Of a DNA stretch of 64,000 nucleotides, positions 42,224 through 51,652 are shown in pieces. The position numbers and the translations under genes were made by a program. How positions within the stretch are numbered: position 1 is the first letter of the stretch; each line of letters opens with the position of its first letter. This stretch comes from Silvibacterium bohemicum (GTDB taxonomy: Bacteria; Acidobacteriota; Terriglobia; Terriglobales; Acidobacteriaceae). The stretch covers positions 62,001-126,000 of the forward strand of contig NZ_LBHJ01000020.1 of assembly GCF_001006305.1 (NCBI RefSeq). The letters are read 5' to 3'. The notes under the pieces are model-generated. The model made no database searches. It was given only the letters and a program-made list of their open reading frames with translations, and had not been told where the DNA came from.

Positions 42224-43825
42224 ATGATGCAGAGGTATATTGCCACATCGCTGGCAAGCATTCTTTTCGCCACCCAGATCGGCGGCCCCGTTGCCGCAAA
42301 CGCTCAAAACGGCGGCTCGACCGCCACTCCAATCAAGCATGTTGTTGTCATCTTTGGAGAGAACATCTCCTTCGACCACTATTTCGGAGCCTATCCCAAC
42401 GCGTTGAACCCAGGCCAGGAGCCCCGCTTCGTAGCAAAGCCGGGCACACCGTCCGTCAACGGCTTCAACGATGCGCTGCTTTTCACCAATCCGAACTTCC
42501 TGAACAAGACCGGCAATTCATCGGGAGCAGCCAATCCCTTCCGTCTGGATCGGACCGAAGCTGCAACCGCCGACCAGGATCACGACTACACCCCTGAGCA
42601 GCAGGCATTCCACGGCGGTCTGATGGACTCATTCCCCCAGTACACCGGAACCGCAGGCCCGCCGCCCGCCGGACAGACCACCAATGGTCTGGTCATGGGC
42701 TACTACGACGGCAACACCGTGACAGCGATGTGGAATTACGCGCAACGCTATGCGATCAGCGATAACTCCTACGACACGAACTTTGGCCCCTCCACTCCAG
42801 GCGCCATCAACCTGATCTCCGGCCAGACGAACGGTGTCGATGAGCAGGTCAACGCAACCGGTGATGTCATCGACGATGGCAACGGCGGCTTCACGCTGAT
42901 CAGCGATGCCGATCCTCTCGGCGACGTCTGCTCGACCACGACCGGTGCGCAGGTGCACTTGTCGGGTCAGAACATCGGCGATCTGTTGAACTCCCGCGGC
43001 ATTACCTGGGGCTGGTTCGAGCAGGGCTTCGACCTTCGTCAGGTTATGGGCAACGGCAGCACCGGTTGCAACCGTTCGCACACCTCGGCCATCACCAAAA
43101 CTCTGAAGGCTGATTACATTCCGCACCACGAGCCGTTCCAGTACTACACCACCACAGCCAATCCGAAGCACCTTCCTCCGACCTCTGAATCCATGGTCGG
43201 CGTCGATGGTGATCAGGCCAACCACCAGTACGACACCACCGACTTCCTGGCTTCCATCCAGTGGGGCGTCCTTCCCGCGGTCAGCTTCATCAAGGCTCCG
43301 GGCTACCAGGATGCGCATGCCGGATACTCCGACCCTCTGGACGAGCAGAAGTTCGTAGTCGACATCATCAACGCATTGCAGCAGAGCAAGTACTGGGCGT
43401 CGACCGCGGTATTCCTCGCGTATGACGATTCCGATGGCTGGTATGACCATCAGATGAGCCCGATCCTGAACCAGTCCGCCACCGCCGCCGACGCGCTGAC
43501 CGGTCCCGGACAGTGCGGCAACGGTGTAGATACCGCCCTGGCCGGCCCGAACGTTCTTCACGCCCAGGGTCGCTGCGGCTACGGACCTCGTCTGCCGCTG
43601 CTGGTCATCTCGCCTTACGCGAAGGTCAACTACGTCGATCACAACATCACGGATCAGACTTCGATCATCCACTTCATCGAAGACAACTGGCTCGGCGGGC
43701 AGCGCATCGGCAACGGATCTTTCGATGCGATCTCCGGCACTGTAAACAACATGTTCGACTTCTCGCACCCCCGTCCGGATGCCTACATCCTGGACGACAG
43801 CACCGGTCAGATCGTCGCACAGTAA
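42224..43825 (+). CDS. Secreted phosphoesterase (phospholipase C / acid phosphatase family)
   Basis: 533 residues with a signal peptide (about 1-26, ending AANAQ). KHVVVIFGENISFDHYFG at the start of the mature protein is the metal-site and catalytic region of the PF04185 family; later VFLAYDDSDGWYDHQMSP and SPYAKVNYVDH with further metal-binding Asp/His, and DQTSIIHFIEDNWL. These enzymes hydrolyse phospholipids or phosphomonoesters outside the cytoplasm. AGGAGG precedes two adjacent ATGs (42224, 42227); either may be used. A Pho-box-like site upstream suggests control by phosphate starvation. Codon use is strongly biased toward GC-ending codons, a sign of high expression. Confidence 0.9.
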   Translation: MMQRYIATSLASILFATQIGGPVAANAQNGGSTATPIKHVVVIFGENISFDHYFGAYPNALNPGQEPRFVAKPGTPSVNGFNDALLFTNPNFLNKTGNSSGAANPFRLDRTEAATADQDHDYTPEQQAFHGGLMDSFPQYTGTAGPPPAGQTTNGLVMGYYDGNTVTAMWNYAQRYAISDNSYDTNFGPSTPGAINLISGQTNGVDEQVNATGDVIDDGNGGFTLISDADPLGDVCSTTTGAQVHLSGQNIGDLLNSRGITWGWFEQGFDLRQVMGNGSTGCNRSHTSAITKTLKADYIPHHEPFQYYTTTANPKHLPPTSESMVGVDGDQANHQYDTTDFLASIQWGVLPAVSFIKAPGYQDAHAGYSDPLDEQKFVVDIINALQQSKYWASTAVFLAYDDSDGWYDHQMSPILNQSATAADALTGPGQCGNGVDTALAGPNVLHAQGRCGYGPRLPLLVISPYAKVNYVDHNITDQTSIIHFIEDNWLGGQRIGNGSFDAISGTVNNMFDFSHPRPDAYILDDSTGQIVAQ

Positions 43826-43854
43826 AACCTGGCCTCACGCAGTACCTTGTCTCA

Positions 43855-43912
43855 TCTGCGAGGACACATCTTTCGCGCTTCATTGCGCGGGGATGTGTCC
43901 TCAGATTTTTTT
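43855..43912 (+). terminator. Strong rho-independent terminator after the phosphoesterase gene
   Basis: An 11-base perfect stem (GAGGACACATC with GATGTGTCCTC) enclosing a further CGCGC/GCGCG stem, followed by AGATTTTTTT. It separates the phosphoesterase from the multicopper oxidase. Confidence 0.85.
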
Positions 43913-43968
43913 GGAAAGGCCCGATTCTCTACTCGCCCTTCATATTCTCAGGCGAAAATAAATCTCAC

Positions 43969-45567
43969 ATGACCGACCTATTTCGTTCTACCCGCAGAAC
44001 TTTCCTAAAAACCAGCTCGCTGATCGTGGCCGGCACCGGCCTGGGATGGGCAGAAGCTCCCAGCGATGCCCTTGACCCATCGACGCTCACTCCTTTTGTC
44101 GATCCGCTTCCCATCCCACGGGTTCTGACTCCCAGCGGCAAACGGGCGAATCCGGAGCACCACGGCGAGCAGCTTCCCTTTTATCGGGTCTCGATGCGCG
44201 AAATCTCCCAGAAAGTCCACCGTGACCTGCCGGCAACCCGCATGTGGAGCTTCGAAGACAGCTTTCCGGGGCCCACTCTGGAGGTGCAGAGCGGCCAGGG
44301 GGCGATAGTGGAGTGGGCCAATGCCCTGCCCATCCGTCACTTCCTCCCCATCGATCACACCCTTCATGGCGCCGAGAAGTCCGTGCCCGAGGTGCGCTCG
44401 GTCATCCACCTTCACGGCGGGAGAACTCCTCCGGACAGCGATGGCTATCCCGAGAACTGGGTGGTTCCGGGGAAATCGCAGAACTGTTTCTATCCTGCTA
44501 AGCAGGATGCCGCGCTGCTCTTCTACCACGACCACACGATGGGCATAAACCGGCTTAATATCTATGCCGGCATGCAGGGTTTGTTTATCGTGCGCGATCC
44601 GCTCGAAGCGTCGCTCAATCTGCCCAGCGGGAAGTACGAGATTCCGATGCTGATTTGCGACCGCATGCTGCGCAAGGATGGCCAACTCAGCTATCCAGTC
44701 TCCGAGCATCCCGACCGGCCGTGGGTGCCCGAAGTCTTCGGCAACGCCATGCTGGTGAATGGAAAACTGCTGCCCTATCACGAGGTCGAGCCCCGGAAGT
44801 ACCGGCTGCGGATCATGAATGGTTCGAACGCTCGCTTTTACCGGTTTTCACTGGAAAACAAGAAGCCCCTCAGCGTAATTGGCGATGACCAAGGCCTGTT
44901 GAGCGCTCCGGTCACGGTTCAAAAGATCCCACTGGCGCCGGCCGAACGCACCGATCTAGTGGTGGATTTCTCCGACATGGCCGGAACCCACGTAAAGCTC
45001 ATTAGCGATTCGTTCGATATCCTCGAGTTCCGCGTGAGCGCCAAGGCGGCGGGCGATGCCTCTCCCCTGCCTTCGACTCTGCGTCCGCCCCTGCGCCTCG
45101 ATCCAGCGACTGCGGTCACCACGAGGAGACTCACGCTCGACGAACGCATGGATGACATCCAGCGGTCCATGGGCATGCTACTCAACAATACGCCGTGGCA
45201 CATGCCAATCACGGAGAAGCCCACGCTGGGAACGACGGAAATCTGGGAACTGGTCAATCTCACCGACGACTCCCATCCCATTCATCTTCACCTGGTCCGG
45301 TTCCAAATTCTTGATCGCCGCCGCTTCGACCAATTCGAATATCAGACCAAGGGAACCTTGCGCTATACCGGAGCCGCAATTCCGCCCGAGTCCCATGAAG
45401 CGGGATGGAAGGACACTGTCCGCGCCGATCCAGCCATGGTGACCCGCATCATCATTCCGTTTGAAGGCTATGCCGGACGGTACGTATGGCATTGCCACAT
45501 CCTCGAACATGAAGACAACGAGATGATGCGTCCCTTCGAAGTGCTGGCCGCTCCGGAGAAGGCTTGA
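43969..45567 (+). CDS. Multicopper oxidase (CotA/bilirubin-oxidase-like), Tat-exported
   Basis: 532 residues from the ATG at 43969; the frame is open earlier but the earlier part shadows the preceding gene. The N-terminus RSTRRTFLKTSSLIVAG is a twin-arginine signal. Copper ligands: HLHGG (H147, H149), YHDH (H187, H189), HPIHLH (H436, H439, H441) and WHCHILEHEDNEMM with C509, H514 and Met519 axial ligand. These form one type 1 and one trinuclear site, so it should reduce O2 to water while oxidising phenols, bilirubin, Mn(II) or Cu(I). It is 2 kb from the copZ-copA-csoR unit, and a role in periplasmic copper detoxification is possible. Native substrate unknown. Confidence 0.94.
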   Translation: MTDLFRSTRRTFLKTSSLIVAGTGLGWAEAPSDALDPSTLTPFVDPLPIPRVLTPSGKRANPEHHGEQLPFYRVSMREISQKVHRDLPATRMWSFEDSFPGPTLEVQSGQGAIVEWANALPIRHFLPIDHTLHGAEKSVPEVRSVIHLHGGRTPPDSDGYPENWVVPGKSQNCFYPAKQDAALLFYHDHTMGINRLNIYAGMQGLFIVRDPLEASLNLPSGKYEIPMLICDRMLRKDGQLSYPVSEHPDRPWVPEVFGNAMLVNGKLLPYHEVEPRKYRLRIMNGSNARFYRFSLENKKPLSVIGDDQGLLSAPVTVQKIPLAPAERTDLVVDFSDMAGTHVKLISDSFDILEFRVSAKAAGDASPLPSTLRPPLRLDPATAVTTRRLTLDERMDDIQRSMGMLLNNTPWHMPITEKPTLGTTEIWELVNLTDDSHPIHLHLVRFQILDRRRFDQFEYQTKGTLRYTGAAIPPESHEAGWKDTVRADPAMVTRIIIPFEGYAGRYVWHCHILEHEDNEMMRPFEVLAAPEKA

Positions 45568-46039
45568 CCGCGGTCAGACACCGGAAGCTATCACTTAACC
45601 GCTTCCGCCAGTGAGATCATGCATGAGACCCGCCATCGAGGCGGGTCTTATGCGTTTCGCTCAAGCAGCAGATGCTTCGATGAGACAGCTTCCAGGCATA
45701 CAATATTTTTTATGCCCGAGCTGGGAATTGAACCTGAAATCAGCCTGAAACCAAACCCGAAATCAAACGTGGATCGGTAGTCTCTACTTCGCCAGCCGGC
45801 TCGAGCACGGCCGACCTTCCGCGGACACGTGAATGAATCGCCTTGCTTCTCCAAGAAAGAGAAGCTCATATTACGTCAATCAACAAACTGACCTATATCG
45901 CGATGTTCAGGTCCCGGTTTAGGATATGAGTCGAAAGAAGTCATAAACTAAGGCTACGGACCGAAAGCACAATTTCGTCCGGGTCACTTTAAATCTGCCG
46001 CTGAATGGTGCTCGCGATGAACGCGAGGGAGACGCTACC
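45568..46039. other. Intergenic region with terminator, no gene recognised
   Basis: 472 bases after the multicopper oxidase. The first 100 hold a hairpin terminator; the remainder has several short frames on both strands, none resembling a protein. The region includes the upstream sequence of the response-regulator gene, without a clear promoter. Confidence 0.6.
45624..45660 (+). terminator. Hairpin terminator after the multicopper oxidase gene
   Basis: AGACCCGCC pairs with GGCGGGTCT around loop ATCGA, a nine-base GC-rich stem. The following tract is only loosely T-rich (TATGCGTTT). Confidence 0.6.
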
Positions 46040-46669
46040 ATGGAAACGACTAAGCAGATAAGCATTTTGAGTGTGGAAGACCATCCGGTTTTCGGAGAAG
46101 GCCTGAGCACAATCATCGGTTCCCAATCCGATATGGCGCTCGTAGGCCATGCAGCCACTGCGGGTGAAGCCATCTCCGAGTTTCGGAAGCATAGGCCGGA
46201 TATCACACTCATGGATCTTCGATTGGGAGAAACGGATGGCATCGACGCTTTGGTCGCTATCCGCGGCGAGTTTTCCCACGCGCGAATCATCATTCTCACC
46301 ACTTCTGATGGTGACGGGGAAATTCAGCGCGCACTTCGCGCCGGAGCATCGGGGTACGTCTTAAAAAGCACTCCGAAGAACGAGCTGCTTTCTATCATTC
46401 GGTCGGTGAACGCAGGCCGTCGCCATGTACCCGCCGAAGTCGCGGCGCGCCTCGTTGAATTCATGGGAGAAGATGACCTTACGCCGCGCGAAATTCAGGT
46501 TCTGCGATTGATTCGAGACGGCAATCGCAATAAAGAGATTGCATCCCGGCTGGACATCTCAGAAACTACTGTGAACTTTCACATCAAAAACATCGTCGAC
46601 AAGCTGAGAGCCAATGATCGGACGCACGCGGTCACCATCGCAGTTCGCCGCGGCCTATTGCAGATCTAA
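46040..46669 (+). CDS. NarL/FixJ-type response regulator
   Basis: 209 residues. The receiver domain has the acidic pair (VEDHPVFGEG), phospho-acceptor Asp in DITLMDLRL, TTSDG and the Lys in YVLKS. The C-terminal LuxR helix-turn-helix reads TPREIQVLRLI, NKEIASRLDISETTVNFHIKNIVDKL. It should bind DNA when phosphorylated. The histidine kinase 500 bases downstream has the HisKA_3 dimer helix that matches NarL-type regulators and is the likely partner, with a DoxX-like gene between. Target genes unknown. Confidence 0.93.
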   Translation: METTKQISILSVEDHPVFGEGLSTIIGSQSDMALVGHAATAGEAISEFRKHRPDITLMDLRLGETDGIDALVAIRGEFSHARIIILTTSDGDGEIQRALRAGASGYVLKSTPKNELLSIIRSVNAGRRHVPAEVAARLVEFMGEDDLTPREIQVLRLIRDGNRNKEIASRLDISETTVNFHIKNIVDKLRANDRTHAVTIAVRRGLLQI

Positions 46670-46766
46670 TTCTTTGTGCCATCTATGGCCAACCTATAGA
46701 GAACTATGGGGGGGCGGCTGCAGATTTCAGGATTTCGCTGGATTTTAGGGAACGGTATCATCCGAC

Positions 46767-47153
46767 TTGGGGTTCAGGCTTCTGAGTCTACTGTTTCCAA
46801 GCTTTTCAGAAAGCTTCCGCGACGTTGCCATGTTTTGGCTCCGGATCGCCGTCGCAGCGGCCCTGGCAGGTGAAGGCGCCGAGCTCTCAGGCCGCGATCA
46901 ACATTTAGGATGCGCTTTCTTGTGCGTCGCGGCGTTTCTCATGGCCGCCGGTTTCATAACGTCGGCTGTCGCCCTACTCACGGCCGCAACGGTGATCGTA
47001 AGAATGATACTTGACACCGCCGAAGAAAATTGGACCTCATTCCTAGTTGCAAGTATTCTGATCGCCATCACGGTGTTAGGTCCAGGTGCATATTCGATCG
47101 ATCACTGGCTATTCGGCCGTAAGAGAATCACGATTGGACGCCCCTTGCGTTGA
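46767..47153 (+). CDS. DoxX-like small integral membrane protein
   Basis: 128 residues. The TTG at 46767 gives an N-terminus (LLSLLFPSFSESFRDVAMFWLRIAVAAALAGEG) matching DoxX-family starts better than the ATG at 46830. Four hydrophobic helices follow, and the C-terminus GPGAYSIDHWLFGRKRITI is a well-known DoxX-like ending. These proteins sit in the inner membrane; some belong to thiosulfate or redox systems, but most are uncharacterised. It lies between a response regulator and a sensor kinase, same strand, and may be part of their signalling unit. Confidence 0.75.
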   Translation: MGFRLLSLLFPSFSESFRDVAMFWLRIAVAAALAGEGAELSGRDQHLGCAFLCVAAFLMAAGFITSAVALLTAATVIVRMILDTAEENWTSFLVASILIAITVLGPGAYSIDHWLFGRKRITIGRPLR

Positions 47154-47175
47154 TTGCCGGCCTTCCTCTCGGTTC

Positions 47176-50100
47176 GTGAAACTGTTGCGAGCGAACCGGC
47201 TGCTGATACTCGCTGCTCTCGGGTGGCTGATGCTGGCCACGACGCCGGCGTACGCTCTCAATCCATCGAGACAACTCTCTCAATATGCCCACACCTCCTG
47301 GCGTATCTCCGATGGAGAGTTCAGCGGCATTCCCACGGTCATGACGCAAACTGCCGACGGCTACCTGTGGCTGGGAACGAACATAGGATTGCTGCGCTTC
47401 GACGGCAATCGCTTTCTGCCCTGGTCTCTGCCGCCGGGTCAGAGACTGGCCGATTCCCGAATCTTCTCTATTGGAGGAGCGAAGGATGGAAGCCTGTGGA
47501 TCGGTTCCGGCTATAGTGTGTCGCATTGGGCCAATGGCACGTTGACGACTTACGCGCACCCTCAAGGCCGTATCGAATCGATGTACATGGACAGGAAAGA
47601 CGCAGCCTGGATCGTTCGGACCCAGGCCACCGATCGCCAAGGCCCCCTGTGCAGGATGACCAGTGGAGGCTTTCGCTGCCTTGGACCGGCCGATGGCGTG
47701 CCTTATGATTCGGCGCTCGCGGTCACGGCCGATACTTCGGGAAATCTTTGGATCGGCGGCTATTACGGGCTCTGTCGATGGAAGGACGAAACATCCATCT
47801 GCTACTTCCACCGAAGTGACAAAGAAGAGCAGGGTGTCGGTTCGGTCAGGGCTATCGCCGCCAGTCCGGATGGATCTTTGTGGGCCAATATAGAGACCTC
47901 TTCCACCAAATTAGAGCTGGAACAATTCCAGAATGGTCAATGGATCCGCCATATTTATCCAAGTATTCCGGCGAACAATGCAGATGTCATCACGTTGTTT
48001 GTCGACCGCGAAAACTTTCTCTGGGTGGGCACGGCTCATCATGGTGTCTTCCGCATTCAGGGCTCTAGAGTGGAGCACTTCGGAAGCGAATACGGCCTTT
48101 CCAGTGACGCTATCGGCAGCTTCTACGAGGATCGCGAAGGCACGATGTGGGTTGTCACTTCAGGTGGCGTGGATAATTTTCGCGATGTGCGGGTCGCATC
48201 GTATTCGATGCGCGAGGGCATGTACGCGGACGGCGCCAGCTCACTCATTGCCCGCCGCGATGGGACGGTGTGGGTCGGCAACTTCCAATCTATTAACTTT
48301 CTCCGGGATGGAAAACTCTCTTCCATTCGCGAATACCACGATCTTCCGGGACGCAGTGTCACGACGCTGTTCGAAGATCATGCCGGCCGGCTCTGGGTGG
48401 GAATCGACAATGGACTGTGGGTATACGAGAACAATCGCTTCCGGGCGATTCTCGATGCCGATAACCAGCCCATCGGCATTGTTTTCTCGATCTGCGAAGA
48501 TGCCGACCACAGCTTATGGGTTAAAGCCGGACCGCATCTCTACCACATCCGCGATTTCCAGATCGAGGAAGAAAAAACCTCATTCGAAATTGCTCACTCC
48601 TACATCCTCGCAGCCCATCCCGCGGGCGGCGCCATTCTCGGAACAGTAACCGGGAACCTGGTCCGTTACAACAACGGACGCGAAGAGATTCTTCCGGTAA
48701 GCGATGGCAAAAAGAAAATCTGGCCATCGGAGGAGGAAGATAACCTCCGGCATATCCGCGATCTTCAGGCCTTACCGGATGGTTCTATATGGGGAACTAC
48801 CGTCTCGGAGTTCTTTATATGGAAAGATGGCGTACGAGAGAACCTGACCGCCGCGAACGGACTTCCTTGCACCGATGTTTTTGCCTTTCTCAGGGACAGT
48901 CGAGGTTCCCTCTGGCTCTCGATGTCATGCGGACTCGTCCACATCTCGTCTTCTGAAGTCGCTCGCTGGTGGAAGCACCCCGAGGCCATCATTCATGCAC
49001 CGCTGGTCGTCGGAACCCTCGACGGCGTCCAGCCGGGAGTCACCTCCCTGAAGCCTCAGATGGCGATGACACCCGATCATAAGATATGGGTGGTCAACAG
49101 CCGCATTCTGCAGATGTACGATCCCGACGATGAACGGAGAAACGAGGTTCCACCTCCGATTCACATCGAGCAAATCGTGGCCGACCGAACGATCTACGCG
49201 CCTCAGCAGAATCTTCATCTGCCTCCCCACACAAAGGATTTGCAGATCGACTATGCCGCTCTCAGCTTCGTCGTGCCAAAGAAGGTTCGCTATCGCTACA
49301 AATTGGAGGGGCGAGATCACGATTGGCAGGATCCGGACATCCGCCGCCAAGCTCTCTATAGCGATCTCAGCCCAGGCAACTATCGCTTCCGCCTGATCGC
49401 ATGTAACAACGACGGATTGTGGAACGAGGCTGAAGCTTCCTGGAACTTTGTCGTTGAGCCAGCCTACTACCAGACAGAGTGGTTCAGGGTGATGTGCACC
49501 GTCCTGGCGCTAATGAGCTTGTGGCTGCTTCATCGGCTACGTATGTGGCGCATGCGCGAAAGTATCAACGCCCGCTTCGACGAACGCATGGCAGAACGCA
49601 CCCGATTGGCGCGCGAGCTTCACGACACTCTATTGCAAACCATACAGGGCAGCAAGATGGTGGCTGACGATGCGCTAGAGAATCCCGGCGATAACGAACA
49701 CATGCGTCACGCATTGCAGCGGCTGTCGCGCTGGCTAGACAAGGCGATGGAAGAGGGCCGCGCCGCACTCAATTCTTTGCGCACTTCGACAATTCAAGTC
49801 AACGATCTTGCGCCTGCTTTTGAACGTGCGGCCAGAGAATGCAGCGACGGCAGCTCTATGGAGTTCACGCTGCTCGTGGATGGCGTTGCCCGCGAGATGC
49901 ATCCCATCGTGCGCGACGAGGTTTACCGCATCGGGTATGAAGCGATTCGTAACGCATGCACCCACTCCGGCGGATCCCGCGTCGAGGTAGACCTTAGCTA
50001 CACGCGCGATCTCGTTCTACGTGTGCGCGACGACGGCAAGGGGATTCATCCTGAGATTGCGGCCAGTGGCAAGAATGGACACTTTGGACTGAAGGGGATG

Positions 50101-50283
50101 CACGAACGCGCTTTACGTGTAGGCGGCGCGCTGACTCTTTCCAGTTCAGCATATTCCGGAACTGAAGTCGAACTGATTGTTCCCGGCGATGTGGTCTTCT
50201 ATAACGCAGGCACGCAGCGCCCGAGTATTTCCGCTATGCTGCGATCCATTTTCCGTCCACGCCCTTCAAGCCCGAACAAGTAG
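47176..50283 (+). CDS. Two-component sensor: periplasmic beta-propeller, YYY domain, HisKA_3 histidine kinase
   Basis: About 1035 residues from the GTG at 47176, which gives a good signal/anchor (KLLRANRLLILAALGWLMLATTPAYA); the frame is open to 47086. Roughly 14 Reg_prop repeats (for example TADGYLWLGTNIGLLRFDG, DRENFLWVGTAHHGVFR) form two seven-bladed propellers, then a Y_Y_Y beta-sandwich (KVRYRYKLEGRDHDWQD), one transmembrane helix, HisKA_3 with RELHDTLLQ (phospho-His about 816), and HATPase_c with NACTHSG and DDGKGI. Ligand sensing is outside the cell; in Bacteroidetes such sensors detect polysaccharide fragments. No receiver or AraC domain is fused, so the NarL-type regulator at 46040 is the probable partner. 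Confidence 0.9.
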   Translation: MKLLRANRLLILAALGWLMLATTPAYALNPSRQLSQYAHTSWRISDGEFSGIPTVMTQTADGYLWLGTNIGLLRFDGNRFLPWSLPPGQRLADSRIFSIGGAKDGSLWIGSGYSVSHWANGTLTTYAHPQGRIESMYMDRKDAAWIVRTQATDRQGPLCRMTSGGFRCLGPADGVPYDSALAVTADTSGNLWIGGYYGLCRWKDETSICYFHRSDKEEQGVGSVRAIAASPDGSLWANIETSSTKLELEQFQNGQWIRHIYPSIPANNADVITLFVDRENFLWVGTAHHGVFRIQGSRVEHFGSEYGLSSDAIGSFYEDREGTMWVVTSGGVDNFRDVRVASYSMREGMYADGASSLIARRDGTVWVGNFQSINFLRDGKLSSIREYHDLPGRSVTTLFEDHAGRLWVGIDNGLWVYENNRFRAILDADNQPIGIVFSICEDADHSLWVKAGPHLYHIRDFQIEEEKTSFEIAHSYILAAHPAGGAILGTVTGNLVRYNNGREEILPVSDGKKKIWPSEEEDNLRHIRDLQALPDGSIWGTTVSEFFIWKDGVRENLTAANGLPCTDVFAFLRDSRGSLWLSMSCGLVHISSSEVARWWKHPEAIIHAPLVVGTLDGVQPGVTSLKPQMAMTPDHKIWVVNSRILQMYDPDDERRNEVPPPIHIEQIVADRTIYAPQQNLHLPPHTKDLQIDYAALSFVVPKKVRYRYKLEGRDHDWQDPDIRRQALYSDLSPGNYRFRLIACNNDGLWNEAEASWNFVVEPAYYQTEWFRVMCTVLALMSLWLLHRLRMWRMRESINARFDERMAERTRLARELHDTLLQTIQGSKMVADDALENPGDNEHMRHALQRLSRWLDKAMEEGRAALNSLRTSTIQVNDLAPAFERAARECSDGSSMEFTLLVDGVAREMHPIVRDEVYRIGYEAIRNACTHSGGSRVEVDLSYTRDLVLRVRDDGKGIHPEIAASGKNGHFGLKGMHERALRVGGALTLSSSAYSGTEVELIVPGDVVFYNAGTQRPSISAMLRSIFRPRPSSPNK

Positions 50284-50292
50284 CTATTGAAA

Positions 50293-50328
50293 TCCTGCAG
50301 AAAAATGCAGGAGCTCCGCTAATGTTTT
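50293..50328 (+). terminator. Possible terminator after the sensor kinase
   Basis: TCCTGCA and TGCAGGA form a seven-base perfect stem around GAAAAA. A T-run appears only 12 bases later, so termination efficiency is uncertain. The remaining sequence to the sigma-factor gene (up to 50558) holds nothing else recognised. Confidence 0.4.
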
Positions 50329-50558
50329 TGAGGTTTCGAAGAACACGGGCATCCCCTAAGCTTCAGGCATTGAAGTTGAAATGTAAGACCTTCATAGCAA
50401 TATGAGCGGCCGTCCTTAACTGCGCAGTCAGCAGTTTTCCGACAATCCGATCCGATAGTGCACTGAACGGTGGAGAGTCGCCGTGGTTACAGTCGGTGCC
50501 AGTGGATACGATGTCTGCAATTTCCAGGCAATGCAAATCGAATTCAATCGAGAGCGAC

Positions 50559-51260
50559 ATGGAAAATACAATGAGACCTCAACAACAGATCGAAGCACCT
50601 ACATGGCAGGCATCCAACTACTCTGTTCACCCGGCGAGCGAGGAACTTCTCGGAGTCCAGGACACAATGAGCGAGCCTCTGCTCGTTGCCGCTGCACAAG
50701 CCGGGGACGCAGCTGCATTTGTAACTCTGTGTAAACTTCATTCCGATAAAATCTTGCGGAGGCTCTACCGCATTACGAAGAATTGGGAAGACGCCGAGGA
50801 CGCGCTCCAGGACTCGTTTCTCAAAGCATTCAAGCACATTCATAAATTCGAAGGCCGCTCGAATTTCTCTTCCTGGCTTACACGGATCGCAATCAATTCG
50901 GCTCTTATGCTTTTGCGCAAAAAGCGTTCTCGCAATGAGATCCCGATGGAAGTGCCGGGCGATGGCGATCAGACTCCGCAGCAGCGCGAATTTGCTGATC
51001 CAGCAGACAGCCCTGAACATTGGTATGTTCAGTGCGAGACGCGGGAACGGCTGGGAAACGCAATTCCACGTCTGCGCCCCTGCTTCCGCAATGTAGTAGA
51101 GCTGTATCACTTTCAGGATCGCTCCACTGCCGAAATCGCAGATGCGCTCAGCATTTCGGTTCCGGCTGTGAAGTCGCGCTTGCTTAGGGCGAAGACCGCT
51201 CTGCGCAGAACGCTTGTTCGTAGGCAGCCGGCAAGCAATGCGCGCAATGTCTCGGTATAA
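50559..51260 (+). CDS. ECF-type RNA polymerase sigma factor
   Basis: 233 residues from the ATG at 50559; the frame is open to 50496. Region 2 reads LHSDKILRRLYRITKNWEDAEDALQDSFLKAFKHIHKFEG with the NWEDAED..LQ.F pattern, then FSSWLTRIAINSALMLLRKKRSR. Region 4 has LPRLRPCFRNVVELYHFQ-like stretch and ALSISVPAVKSRLLRAKTALRR. The N-terminal extension of about 45 residues is unusual. There is no adjacent anti-sigma gene, unlike the pair at 61154-62610. A terminator follows directly. Confidence 0.88.
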   Translation: MENTMRPQQQIEAPTWQASNYSVHPASEELLGVQDTMSEPLLVAAAQAGDAAAFVTLCKLHSDKILRRLYRITKNWEDAEDALQDSFLKAFKHIHKFEGRSNFSSWLTRIAINSALMLLRKKRSRNEIPMEVPGDGDQTPQQREFADPADSPEHWYVQCETRERLGNAIPRLRPCFRNVVELYHFQDRSTAEIADALSISVPAVKSRLLRAKTALRRTLVRRQPASNARNVSV

Positions 51261-51652
51261 CCGCCGAAGATCGATCCGATCTTTCCGTCAAATGGATTTC
51301 ACTAAATAGAAATTAGAAGCCCGCCGGCCCCAAACGCCGGTGGGCTTATTTTTTGCATACCTATGCCCGCCTCTTCTGCCTGACTGCGGTCTCAAATTTA
51401 AATTCCATTTCCTCTGAATTCCGGTGACACGGCTGCGCGTTCTAAGGGGGCGGCTACACCTGGCCCCAGACAGATCGCATGGTATGCACTCGGCCTGGAG
51501 TTCACTGGCGTGGTGCAGAAACCCGGGAAACCTCGCCTCGTATTAGTATGGACGGGTTGAAAAGACACCCATCGAAGCCGGCGTTCTCTGTTGGCTAACT
51601 TCCGCTGCATTCATGCGAGGGAAGTTATTCGCTGCATGTCTGAAGGAGACGG
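51261..51652. other. Intergenic region between sigma factor and Gfo/Idh gene
   Basis: 392 bases. A strong terminator occupies 51317-51354. The remainder is noncoding as far as I can tell and must hold the promoter of the oxidoreductase-isomerase pair, though no clear box was found. Confidence 0.6.
51317..51354 (+). terminator. Rho-independent terminator after the sigma factor gene
   Basis: AAGCCCGCCGGC pairs with GCCGGTGGGCTT (12 pairs, one G-T) around a short loop, then ATTTTTT. Confidence 0.85.

Noticed and set aside
42629-43768. 379-codon antisense frame over the phosphoesterase gene
   Set aside because: It mirrors a strongly codon-biased real gene; the product has no recognisable family and low complexity typical of antisense frames.
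43513-43968. N-terminal extension of the multicopper oxidase frame
   Set aside because: It overlaps the phosphoesterase end and the terminator; the Tat signal begins at 43969.
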